A stretch of 51,477 nt of DNA from IMG/VR virus record IMGVR_UViG_3300023192_005275, positions 1-51,477 of that record, one strand, 5' to 3'. Below, one piece after another: positions 13,236 to 20,999 of this stretch. Source of the DNA: a virus. The notes below the pieces were generated by a model. That model worked only from the letters and a program-made list of their open reading frames with translations. It was not told the origin of the DNA and made no database searches. Made by a program: the position numbers and the translations under genes. Every line of letters begins with the position of its first letter. Position 1 is the stretch's first letter.

Positions 13236-14258
13236 ATGATTGCAGATATTGTTGTCGATCTTCAATACGGAGATTGTGGAAAAGGTAAAGTAACTCATCA
13301 TCTTTGTAAAATAGGAGATTATACGCATGTTATTAGATACAACGGGGGATGCAACGCGGGTCACACCATTTTTCATCAAGGAAAGAAATTTATCACCCAT
13401 CATATTCCTGCCGGGGTCTTTTTCGGCATTAAGTCTATCATTGGTCCTGGGTGTGTTCTTAACATTAATCAATTTTTTAAAGAGATAGGTGAATTGGAAG
13501 ATGGAGGGATTAAAACCAGCGGGCTTATATACATCGCAAAAAACACTCATATTATTACAGAAAAGCATCTCATGGAAGACAGCAAAGATACAACAATAGG
13601 CACTACAAAAAAGGGAAATGGTCCCGCCTATAGAGATAAGTATGACAGAAAAGGGATTAGAGCAGAACAAATACCTGAATTAGAGCCATACCTAGTTGAT
13701 ATTTATGAGGAATTACATATTAATTCAAAAAATCCCATAATATTATTGGAGGGCGCGCAAGGCTTTGGATTAGATATCGATTGGGGTGACTACCCTTATG
13801 TTACTTCTAGTCACTGTACCGCAGCTGCAGCTCTTTTAAATGGCATACCCCCACAAGCCATTAGAGATGTTTGGGGGGTTGCAAAGGCTTATGAGACATA
13901 TGTCGGCGCAAAAAAATTTCATGGAGAAGATCCCATCTTCGATCATATTCAAGAAATTGGTGAAGAGTATGGGGCAACTACAGGAAGAAAACGACAAGTT
14001 AATTGGATGAATATTAGTTTATTACGAAAAGCTGCGCAAATCAATGGAGTAACGCATCTTGTAATCAATAAAATGGACATTTTGAATAAAATAAAAAAAT
14101 GGTCAGTATATAATCCCCAAGCACCCCACACAAAAGGAGAGCGAGAAAATTTAGTTGATTTTTTAGCAGCCAATGGTTTAAGCACATTTATACAAATGGA
14201 ACTTAAAAATACCGCAGTTAACAATTTTTATTTTTCAGAGTCTCCGCACTATATTTAG
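13236..14258 (+). CDS. purA: Adenylosuccinate synthetase, short phage form (340 aa)
   Basis: The enzyme family joins IMP and aspartate with GTP on the route to AMP. Visible signatures: Y-G-D-C-G-K-G-K at 11-18 with catalytic-type Asp13, N-A-G-H-T at 40-44 with the catalytic His43, G-A-T-T-G-R-K-R-Q near 250 for substrate binding, and N-K-M-D at 278-281 for the guanine of GTP. At 340 residues it is much shorter than bacterial PurA (about 430) and close to archaeal and phage PurA/PurZ proteins. The usual G-W-x-D after the Arg motif is N-W-M-N here. Retention of Asp13 argues for PurA or a PurZ0-like intermediate rather than true PurZ, but I cannot settle the substrate. Confidence 0.85.
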   Translation: MIADIVVDLQYGDCGKGKVTHHLCKIGDYTHVIRYNGGCNAGHTIFHQGKKFITHHIPAGVFFGIKSIIGPGCVLNINQFFKEIGELEDGGIKTSGLIYIAKNTHIITEKHLMEDSKDTTIGTTKKGNGPAYRDKYDRKGIRAEQIPELEPYLVDIYEELHINSKNPIILLEGAQGFGLDIDWGDYPYVTSSHCTAAAALLNGIPPQAIRDVWGVAKAYETYVGAKKFHGEDPIFDHIQEIGEEYGATTGRKRQVNWMNISLLRKAAQINGVTHLVINKMDILNKIKKWSVYNPQAPHTKGERENLVDFLAANGLSTFIQMELKNTAVNNFYFSESPHYI

Positions 14259-14284
14259 AAAAAAACAACTAATTATCTTTAGTT

Positions 14285-15043
14285 ATGAAAAATCTCCACA
14301 CTTATGCCGATGCTCTTATGGATTTTTTTGGTCAAACCTATAGTTTACAAAACAACCCCCAAGTTAATTTTGTTGAAGATCATAATAATTCAGCTAGCCC
14401 TTTGGGCAGTACTGCACACTATGATTCACACAATAAAGCAATTACAATATATATCACAGGACGGCACATCAAAGACTGTCTTCGTTCTTTGGCGCATGAA
14501 CTAGTTCATCACTTACAAAAAGAAAGAGGGGATTTAGATAATGCTAAACCAACTAGTCTAGGATATGCACAAAGTGATGAACATTTACGAGAAATGGAGA
14601 GAGAGGCATATGAAAAAGGGAACATGTGTTTTAGAGACTGGGAAGATAATTTAAAAATATCAAATAAGGAACTCTATGAGACTATTTATAAAGATAACGA
14701 CAACCAAGGAGAAAGAATAATGTCAACTAAAGACTGGAAAAATGAAGAGCTTAACATTCTTTTAATGAATAAGTGGGGCTATTCTTCTAAAGAAGATACA
14801 ACCACCACTCAAGTTCTTAAAGAGGAGGTCGGCGCTTTTCTCGATACTAGCAAAGGTGGAGATTATAAAGGTGCAGAAAAAAAGTACCCTGATGATGCGC
14901 TGGAAGAGGAAGAAGAAGAAGAATTAGATACTCATCCTCATGATGTAGAAAAAAGAATTGAAAAATCTTATGAAGCTGCTCCGGATTTATATGAAGAAAG
15001 AATTCGCGCATATGTTAGAAAAGTTATAGAAGAACTCACATAA
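14285..15043 (+). CDS. Zinc metallopeptidase-like protein with acidic tail (252 aa)
   Basis: H-E-L-V-H-H-L-Q at residues 71-78 is an HExxH zinc site, and E-M-E-R-E-A-Y near 103-109 can supply the third, glutamate, ligand, as in gluzincin-type phage peptidases. The C-terminal 100 residues are a separate segment with a run of seven Glu and a final helix ending V-R-K-V-I-E-E-L. That helix is similar in character to the tag peptides. It is adjacent to coiled-coil and core-like genes, so a head-maturation or internal-protein role is possible but unproved. Confidence 0.65.
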   Translation: MKNLHTYADALMDFFGQTYSLQNNPQVNFVEDHNNSASPLGSTAHYDSHNKAITIYITGRHIKDCLRSLAHELVHHLQKERGDLDNAKPTSLGYAQSDEHLREMEREAYEKGNMCFRDWEDNLKISNKELYETIYKDNDNQGERIMSTKDWKNEELNILLMNKWGYSSKEDTTTTQVLKEEVGAFLDTSKGGDYKGAEKKYPDDALEEEEEEELDTHPHDVEKRIEKSYEAAPDLYEERIRAYVRKVIEELT

Positions 15044-15295
15044 ATGAAATTCAGTTTAGAACGGATGACCAGAAGTTTTCTTTTGGGTGAAACAAAAATA
15101 AGTCCTTCGGCACGTGCATATGCAGAATCAGTTTTGCGTATCTTAGAGGCACTTCGTCCTAAATCACAAAGAGAAAGTCGTCAGATCAGCATAGCAAAAC
15201 AGCATCTCCAAGAAATAAAGAAATTAAATAGAAAACTTGAAGAAAGAATAACACTTTTAGAAGAACAAGTCAAGATTTTAGAAGAAGGGAAATAA
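15044..15295 (+). CDS. Coiled-coil protein with possible cleavable N-terminus (83 aa)
   Basis: It begins M-K-F-S-L-E-R-M-T-R-S-F-L-L-G-E; L-G-E resembles the [I/L]-x-E end of the tag peptides. The C-terminal half is a clear heptad coiled coil (L-Q-E-I-K-K-L-N-R-K-L-E-E-R-I-T-L-L-E-E-Q-V). Its ATG follows the previous TAA without a gap and the next ATG follows after one base. A head-core or scaffold helper is conceivable. No family recognised. Confidence 0.6.
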   Translation: MKFSLERMTRSFLLGETKISPSARAYAESVLRILEALRPKSQRESRQISIAKQHLQEIKKLNRKLEERITLLEEQVKILEEGK

Positions 15296-15296
15296 A

Positions 15297-17618
15297 ATGG
15301 GCGGCGTAGCGGGTCATTTAGCGCATCTTTACGACAATCGCGACCTAACTTACAATAAAATGGCAGATATTCTCCAAAAAGCAGCTAATGGCGAGCTTAT
15401 TGGTACCGAAAAAACTGATGGATATAACATTTATCTAGGTTTTGTTGACGGTAGAGCACGCGCAGCGCGTAATAAAGGTGATATGTCTCGTGGTGGCATG
15501 ACTATGGAGGATTTAGTTAATCGCGAGTTTAAAGGAGGTGAAAAACCCAAAAAAGCATATGTTACAGCATTTGCTGCCTATGAAAAAGCATTAAATTCCC
15601 TTTCCAATGAAGAAAAAGCACAAATATTTGGAGCAAATGGGGAAATATTTTATAATACTGAAATACAAGGTCCAATTGCTGCAAATGTAGTTAATTATGA
15701 TGAAAATATCCTTAATATTCACCACATGGGACATAAAAAATATAACAAAGAAACAAATCAATTAGAAATGGCAAATAATGAAGAACAATCTGCCTATTTA
15801 GATAATATTATTGATCGGTTCGAGCAAGCAACCGCCAATGAGCCATTTAGCGTTAGAAAAACCGCATTTTTAGATCTAAACCGAATAACAGACGAAGTAT
15901 TAGTTAATGGTATATTAGATAAAATACAATCCACTGGTTATACCGGCGATATGACAATTAATGAGTATTTAGAAAACAAAATTCACCCAATGGTTGAAAA
16001 AGATTTGCCCCAATTAGACGAAAACATAAGACAGCTTTTAATAGATCGTATACTTCAAAAGGAAGGCGCTCTATCAATCACTCAAATAACCAAAGGAATG
16101 CCAAAAGAAGAAAAACAAGTAGTTTCTCAATATAATAAAAGTTCGAACTTTATTATAAAAAAGCTTATTGAACCAATTGAATTAGCAATTCATGATTTAT
16201 CAGTAGAATTGTTACGCGGCTTAAAAAGTGCTTACATTTTAGATAATAATGCCGAAGTAAAAAGACTAAAAAAAGAAACCGAAGATGCGATCAGAGCAAT
16301 TCAATCTTATGAAGGTATCGAAAAAGAAGCAGCTCAAGATATTCTAGTTAATCAACTCACTAAATTAAAGCATCATGATAACATTGATACAGTTGTAGAA
16401 GGTTTTGTTTTTCAGTATGATGGGCAGATGTATAAATTTACCGGAAATTTTGCCCCAATGAACCAACTTTTGGGTTTATTTCGTTACGGCAGGGGAAAGA
16501 TACCTCAATTGGTAAAAGAAGCGCTTCTAGAATCAAACGAAGACGATTATGATAGAGATTTACCTACTGGTGAGCTAACAATAGGGTTAATTCCCATGTC
16601 CGCTAAACCGTATCACCTGGGGCATCATAAATTAATTGAACTGGCAGCTGCCGAAAATGACATTGTTGGAGTTTTTATTTCTTATACGGGTAGAGGCGTA
16701 AGAAAAATAAAAGATCCTACAGATGTAAGGACTTTAAAGAAGGGTGCGAGGAAGATCGAGGATCCAAAACCTGGAGAAATACCCGTATTTGGTTCTGATA
16801 TGAAGTATATTTGGAATAATATCTTGATACCACACCTTCAATTGCCTTCTAATGTAGTTCTATTGACTCCAGATAAGGGCTTAAGCGCTTCTCCTGTACA
16901 AAGTATACATGAAATATTAAAAGCATATAAAGCAGCTGCTGATGAGGAGTCTCTTACCTTTATAGTTCCTTTTTTAAGGATATCCGCTCCGGTAAACAAT
17001 AGCATTATAAGCATATATTCTGATAATGAAGATATCGCGATTAACTTTTCTGATGAAAAAATGAAAAATTATGGAGGTCTTTGGAAAGCTTCTATCTTAC
17101 CCAGAGGTGTTGCAAGAACTGAAACAATAGAAATCAGTGGGACAAAAATGCGAAATTATTTGTGTCAAGGTGACGTTAAAAGCTTTGCTGAATATCTTCC
17201 GCCGCTGCCTCAAGATAAAAAAGAAGAAATAGCGGATATTCTTTCAAAAAGTATTGAATTTGGCTGCCCATACAGTCAACGAAAAATAGAGGAGAACACC
17301 CAGCATTTTCTGGGTATATTTCGTGGGTTAGTTGATGAAGTGTTGGAAGAAATCAGCAAAGCAGGAAAAAAAAGAGTAGCTAAAAAAATTCCTATCCTTA
17401 AAGATGAAGGATATCCTCAAAAACAAGCAATTGCAATTGCACATTCTATGGAAAAAAAGAAAAAGCTTGATGAAGAGGAAGAAGAAATAGAAGAAGTATC
17501 TGGTGTTGGTGCAGTGGGGGGGTACTCTCTACCTCTAGGAGAGAAACCTAAAAAGCATAAAAAAGACAAAGAGGTTAATGAAATATTAAACTATTTACTA
17601 GAGAAACTCGGGGAATAA
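15297..17618 (+). CDS. KxDG ligase-like plus HxGH nucleotidyltransferase fusion (773 aa)
   Basis: Two nucleotidyl-transfer domains are joined. The first has K-T-D-G at 39-42, the adenylated-lysine motif of RNA/DNA ligases, and later E-G-F-V-F-Q-Y-D-G and Y-K-F-T-G near 365-380, which fit ligase motifs IV and V. The second, from about residue 425, has G-L-I-P-M-S-A-K-P-Y-H-L-G-H-H (H-x-G-H) and I-S-G-T-K-M-R near 612, matching NMN adenylyltransferase or cytidylyltransferase enzymes. The C-terminus holds D-E-G-Y-P-Q-K-Q-A-I-A-I-A, a short motif repeated in many phage proteins. RNA repair linked to NAD or nucleotide supply is one reading. Confidence 0.7.
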   Translation: MGGVAGHLAHLYDNRDLTYNKMADILQKAANGELIGTEKTDGYNIYLGFVDGRARAARNKGDMSRGGMTMEDLVNREFKGGEKPKKAYVTAFAAYEKALNSLSNEEKAQIFGANGEIFYNTEIQGPIAANVVNYDENILNIHHMGHKKYNKETNQLEMANNEEQSAYLDNIIDRFEQATANEPFSVRKTAFLDLNRITDEVLVNGILDKIQSTGYTGDMTINEYLENKIHPMVEKDLPQLDENIRQLLIDRILQKEGALSITQITKGMPKEEKQVVSQYNKSSNFIIKKLIEPIELAIHDLSVELLRGLKSAYILDNNAEVKRLKKETEDAIRAIQSYEGIEKEAAQDILVNQLTKLKHHDNIDTVVEGFVFQYDGQMYKFTGNFAPMNQLLGLFRYGRGKIPQLVKEALLESNEDDYDRDLPTGELTIGLIPMSAKPYHLGHHKLIELAAAENDIVGVFISYTGRGVRKIKDPTDVRTLKKGARKIEDPKPGEIPVFGSDMKYIWNNILIPHLQLPSNVVLLTPDKGLSASPVQSIHEILKAYKAAADEESLTFIVPFLRISAPVNNSIISIYSDNEDIAINFSDEKMKNYGGLWKASILPRGVARTETIEISGTKMRNYLCQGDVKSFAEYLPPLPQDKKEEIADILSKSIEFGCPYSQRKIEENTQHFLGIFRGLVDEVLEEISKAGKKRVAKKIPILKDEGYPQKQAIAIAHSMEKKKKLDEEEEEIEEVSGVGAVGGYSLPLGEKPKKHKKDKEVNEILNYLLEKLGE

Positions 17619-17621
17619 TAT

Positions 17622-18374
17622 ATGATTAATCGTGAGGAATTTTTAATGGAATTAAAAGAAGAAAAAAGGTTTCGTAAAATATTACGTAATTTAATAGAAA
17701 ATTATTTTAAAAAACAAAAGAAAAAAGAACTTCAAGAATTCAAGCTTCGCAAAATTATTAAAAAGTTAATTAAAGAAGCAGCCACAACAGATGTACCGGA
17801 TGCACAGCCTCATAATAATACTGGAATTAATGTATTAGAAGATCTATTAAAAAATATTATTCCCACCATTGAAGATGATTATAAAGCGCTTACAAGCAGC
17901 AAAAAACAAAGATCTTCTTTTAGAGCGCATATATTAACTGCTATTCAGAATACATTAGCACCTGTAGAAGTTATTGCAGATCTAGATGATGAGGAACTTG
18001 AGGAACAAGATTTAAATATTAACATTGAAGATGAAGAATCAAAATTTCTTCCCGTTAGAGACGTAGATGCTGAACCAGAAGAAGAAGAGCCGGAATCATT
18101 CGCTACCATTGAAGGAATGGATGAAACAGGCAGAAACTTTGCTTCTATTACATTTAATAAAGTCCAAAAACAAACAATTGATTCTTATGAAAGTCTGGCA
18201 AATGAAACTGATCGTACTTTATTTTATGATTATCTTTTAACTAATTTGAAATTATACTTTGATAAATTTGAAGATGAATTACAAATTAATGTACCCGAAC
18301 CTTCCTCTCCAGATTATAAAGAAGAGGAGCAAGAAGAAATAGATCTAGAAGATGAGCTAGATTTAAATGTATAA
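17622..18374 (+). CDS. Acidic helical protein, possible head-core or scaffold protein (250 aa)
   Basis: A basic N-terminal helical region (about residues 1-50, including L-R-K-I-I-K-K-L-I-K-E, reminiscent of tag A) precedes a long, strongly acidic part with E-E-E-E-P-E and a C-terminus L-E-D-E-L-D-L-N-V. No catalytic motif is visible. Charge distribution and size are like prohead core or scaffolding proteins of T4-like phages, which are degraded on maturation. No homology could be verified, so this is inference. Confidence 0.5.
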   Translation: MINREEFLMELKEEKRFRKILRNLIENYFKKQKKKELQEFKLRKIIKKLIKEAATTDVPDAQPHNNTGINVLEDLLKNIIPTIEDDYKALTSSKKQRSSFRAHILTAIQNTLAPVEVIADLDDEELEEQDLNINIEDEESKFLPVRDVDAEPEEEEPESFATIEGMDETGRNFASITFNKVQKQTIDSYESLANETDRTLFYDYLLTNLKLYFDKFEDELQINVPEPSSPDYKEEEQEEIDLEDELDLNV

Positions 18375-18433
18375 TTTAATATAATACTAAATAAAAAATA
18401 TTTTATCATATTTTACATCAGTAGTCAACCATT

Positions 18434-18826
18434 ATGTCTTGGAAAAGAAAAAAAAAGAAAAATTTATCCAAATATCAACAATACAGTCTAATAAACAAGC
18501 TTAAATCTGAAGAAAAAATAACCAATCAAACTTTAAATAATATCAATAGTTTATCTTTAGAAGATTTAATAGCTATTAAATTAGAATTGACTTCTAGGTT
18601 TGTATGTGGTAAGTTTTATGGACTGCCGCTGTGGCGAATTACGAAGCAAACTGTAGTCGATGCTCTTTTGAAAACAGCTTTAAGCATATGCCGAACAAAA
18701 AAAGAAGGCGCTAGATTTCTTGGAGTAGACTACGTAGAGTTTAACAGGCTCATTAAAAAATATCAGACTGTTTCATTTTTTGAATCTCCTTATGGGGGTG
18801 AAACGGTTTCGACAGAGGAAGAATAA
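18434..18826 (+). CDS. HTH-like protein whose 3' end overlaps tmRNA (130 aa)
   Basis: The N-terminus is very basic (K-R-K-K-K-K-N-L). The C-terminal part, A-L-S-I-C-R-T-K-K-E-G-A-R-F-L-G-V-D-Y-V-E-F-N-R-L, looks like a Fis-type helix-turn-helix. The last eleven codons (Y-G-G-E-T-V-S-T-E-E-E end) are formed by the 5' acceptor and D-like region of tmRNA from 18794 onward, so the same bases serve as coding sequence and structural RNA. It may bind DNA as a regulator; target unknown. Confidence 0.6.
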   Translation: MSWKRKKKKNLSKYQQYSLINKLKSEEKITNQTLNNINSLSLEDLIAIKLELTSRFVCGKFYGLPLWRITKQTVVDALLKTALSICRTKKEGARFLGVDYVEFNRLIKKYQTVSFFESPYGGETVSTEEE

Positions 18827-19101
18827 AATTAACGTGCAAGGCTGTGTGAGTGCGCACAGTAAAAACACTCAACCTTTTAACTGCCAACGATAATGTTGAA
18901 GTTGCTTATGCCCTAGCGGCATAAGCATGGGGTGGTAGTTGCCTTATTAACCAAAACTACAAATAAAGGTTTGTTTATTTTCCTTTTTCAAAAATTAACA
19001 AACGTTGCTTTTGTGCTTGTTGGAGCCTAAAACCAACTAACCTTGTGAATGACGTGGTTTTTGATCTTTTCTGGACTCGGGTTCGACTCCCGACACCTCC
19101 A
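18794..19101 (+). ncRNA. ssrA: tmRNA (transfer-messenger RNA)
   Basis: All the key parts are present. The 5' G-G-G-G-G-U-G (18794-18800) pairs with C-A-C-C-U-C-C (19094-19100), followed by discriminator A and no encoded CCA. The conserved GAAACGGTTTCGACAG follows the 5' stem, and a T-arm TCGGG-TTCGACT-CCCGA precedes the 3' stem. The resume codon GCC at 18883 opens a reading frame for ANDNVEVAYALAA ending in TAA at 18922-18924; the final codons lie in an 8-bp hairpin (18905-18912 with 18918-18925), as in classical tmRNA helix 5. The tag ends in A-L-A-A, the ClpXP degron. tmRNA rescues ribosomes stalled on broken mRNA, which would be plentiful if the phage degrades host transcripts. Confidence 0.95.
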
Positions 19102-19151
19102 CTTTTTAAATTATCTATAAAAACCTGATAGGATAATCTTATTAATACCCG

Positions 19152-19382
19152 GTGATCAATGTGGAAGAAAAAATAAATAAAATCTGGCAAACTTGTGGAA
19201 TATTTGAAACCTTTACAGAAGCCAATAAAAGAAAAAAAGAACTTGTAGCGCTTCATCAGCTTGTACAAGTAAAAAGATGTGGAAACGCAGGAATGAGATA
19301 TAAAGTGAAGGTTTGGGATGAACCTAAACGCGCCCCTGTCGATGGCTCGCGCAAATCTAAGAAAAAAAGGAAAGAAAAATAA
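19152..19382 (+). CDS. Small basic protein (76 aa)
   Basis: It starts at GTG (19152; a second GTG at 19161 is possible). The product has an N-terminal helix, a central beta-like part with a single Cys (V-K-R-C-G-N-A-G-M-R-Y-K-V-K-V-W) and a strongly basic tail (R-K-S-K-K-K-R-K-E-K). It probably binds nucleic acid, by charge only. Its stop overlaps the next start by one base. Confidence 0.5.
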   Translation: MINVEEKINKIWQTCGIFETFTEANKRKKELVALHQLVQVKRCGNAGMRYKVKVWDEPKRAPVDGSRKSKKKRKEK

Positions 19383-19603
19383 TGTTAACCAGACGGTTTG
19401 CACTAGATTCTGGAGGAAAGAAGGTCTATATAAATGATCATGTTCTTTACGAAAACAAAGTGTACTATATCGAAGACATTAAATATTTAAAGTGGAGTAA
19501 GGAACAATATTTAACCCTTATTGACTCTAGAAATAAAAATAAAATATTGGATTTCATTTTATCTGATAAAATTAGCGCTATTCGACAACGAGGACAACAA
19601 TGA
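19382..19603 (+). CDS. Small beta-rich protein (73 aa)
   Basis: Strands such as V-Y-I-N-D-H-V-L-Y-E-N-K-V-Y-Y-I-E-D-I resemble an SH3-like small barrel; the C-terminus is helical and basic. It overlaps the GAPDH-like gene by ATGA at 19600, so the two are translationally coupled. No function recognised. Confidence 0.5.
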   Translation: MLTRRFALDSGGKKVYINDHVLYENKVYYIEDIKYLKWSKEQYLTLIDSRNKNKILDFILSDKISAIRQRGQQ

Positions 19604-20661
19604 AGAATATCTTAGTAATCGGTACTGGTACCATTGGCGAGCCGCTCATTGGTCTTTTATCCGATTTTAAGAAAAAATTAAGAATAAACGTTTATTTCCA
19701 CAAACGCACCCCACTCATAGATGAAATTGCTAAAGTTAATAGTTTAATTAAGCGGGGAGCAAATTTAGTTGTAGATGCTGAAAGAGTAGAAAATTTTATA
19801 GCTTTAGGACATGAGCCTGTTTTGAATTATGAGGCTGCATTGAAATTATGCGATATTATTATAGATTGCACTCCCGCAGGAAATCTTGCTAAAGAATTAC
19901 ATTATTTACCTCTTTCAAAGAAAAAAAAGAAAAAAGCTTTTATAGCTCAAGGAAGTGAAAAAGGCTTTGGAGTGCCTTATGCTCATGGAATTAACGATGA
20001 TGCGCTTTTAGAATCGGATTCTCAATTTGTGCAAGTCGTTAGCTGCAATACACATAATATTTGTAGTATATTAAAAAGCTTATCGCCAAATTTTGATACA
20101 ATTCTTGATTCTGATTTTGTTTGTATTCGTAGAGCAAACGATATAAGTCAAGATGGAGATTTTATTGCCTCTCCTGAAGTTGGAAGTCATGAAGATGCTA
20201 TTTTTGGCACTCACCACGCGGCTGATGCATCGAGGGTGCTTAGCACCCTTTATCATCATTTACCGCTTTATTCAAGTGCTATGAAGGTAAATTCACAATA
20301 TATGCATACAATGAGATTTAATATCACTGTCTCCGGCAGCGAAAATATCGCTAGCGTAATAGACAGGTTTAAAAGAAATTCATTTGTGGCGCTCACTCAT
20401 AAAAATTTAGCTAATAAGGTATTTTCTTTTGGAAGAGATCATGGTTATTATGGACGAATTTATAATCATACTGTAATTTCTATCCCCAGTCTTCATGTAA
20501 TGTCTACGGGAAAAGGAACGAAAATTTCTGGGTTTTGTTTCACTCCGCAAGATGGTAATTCTCTACTTAGTAGTATAGCAGCTGCTCTATATCATGTTCA
20601 TGGTAAGAAATATATATCTTATATGAAGCATTTCGATAAGTTTTTATTTGATGTTATATGA
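19600..20661 (+). CDS. Type II (archaeal-type) glyceraldehyde-3-phosphate dehydrogenase
   Basis: G-x-G-T-I-G-E-P at 8-15 begins a Rossmann NAD(P)-binding domain. S-C-N-T-H-N at 148-153 contains the catalytic Cys149 and is the archaeal-type GAPDH signature; M-H-T-M-R-F-N near 230 fits the His-containing catalytic region. At 353 residues it has the usual length for the family (about 335-345), with an internal Lys-rich loop. Type II GAPDH acts in archaeal glycolysis or gluconeogenesis and is rare in bacteria. As a phage gene it may redirect host carbon flow or NAD(P)H supply during infection. Confidence 0.8.
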   Translation: MKNILVIGTGTIGEPLIGLLSDFKKKLRINVYFHKRTPLIDEIAKVNSLIKRGANLVVDAERVENFIALGHEPVLNYEAALKLCDIIIDCTPAGNLAKELHYLPLSKKKKKKAFIAQGSEKGFGVPYAHGINDDALLESDSQFVQVVSCNTHNICSILKSLSPNFDTILDSDFVCIRRANDISQDGDFIASPEVGSHEDAIFGTHHAADASRVLSTLYHHLPLYSSAMKVNSQYMHTMRFNITVSGSENIASVIDRFKRNSFVALTHKNLANKVFSFGRDHGYYGRIYNHTVISIPSLHVMSTGKGTKISGFCFTPQDGNSLLSSIAAALYHVHGKKYISYMKHFDKFLFDVI

Positions 20662-20999
20662 GTCGATATAAACCTATTATAAAAGAAAGAGGCTATGTAT
20701 GTGACCCCCCTTATTTGAGCATTAAAGCTTTTCAAGATGCGCCTTGCCAAGGCTTAACGATAGAGGTATATATTAACACGACATTGAGTTTTTCACAATT
20801 TTTTAAAACTAATTTAACTAATGATCGAGATCTTTTAGATGAAAAGGTAAAACATGTTTTAAATTTATTATTATTGTCACTAACTCGTGATGAATTCGAA
20901 AATTCTATATTAGGTACCACCATTAGCGGATTAAATTTTTATGATAAAGTAAAATGGGTTAAAAACAAATCAGGAACAACAATTTGGAAAAGATCTTAG
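20658..20999 (+). CDS. Hypothetical protein (113 aa)
   Basis: It is coupled by ATGA to the GAPDH-like gene. The product is mixed: an N-terminal C-D-P-P-Y segment, a central helix with L-L-L-L-S-L-T-R-D-E-F and a basic end. No motif recognised. Its stop overlaps by three bases the stop of the convergent protease gene on the other strand. Confidence 0.5.
   Translation: MSRYKPIIKERGYVCDPPYLSIKAFQDAPCQGLTIEVYINTTLSFSQFFKTNLTNDRDLLDEKVKHVLNLLLLSLTRDEFENSILGTTISGLNFYDKVKWVKNKSGTTIWKRS

Noticed and set aside
13131-13670. Long minus-strand ORF (179 aa) opposite the PurA gene
   Set aside because: It is antisense to strongly conserved PurA codons and has no start signals.
18975-19403. Minus-strand ORF of 142 aa across the tmRNA
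   Set aside because: It is antisense to the tmRNA and to the small gene after it, with no ribosome binding site; the RNA structure explains the sequence.
20233-20252. Hairpin GGGTGC-TTA-GCACCC
   Set aside because: It is within the GAPDH coding sequence with only a short T run after it; probably chance.
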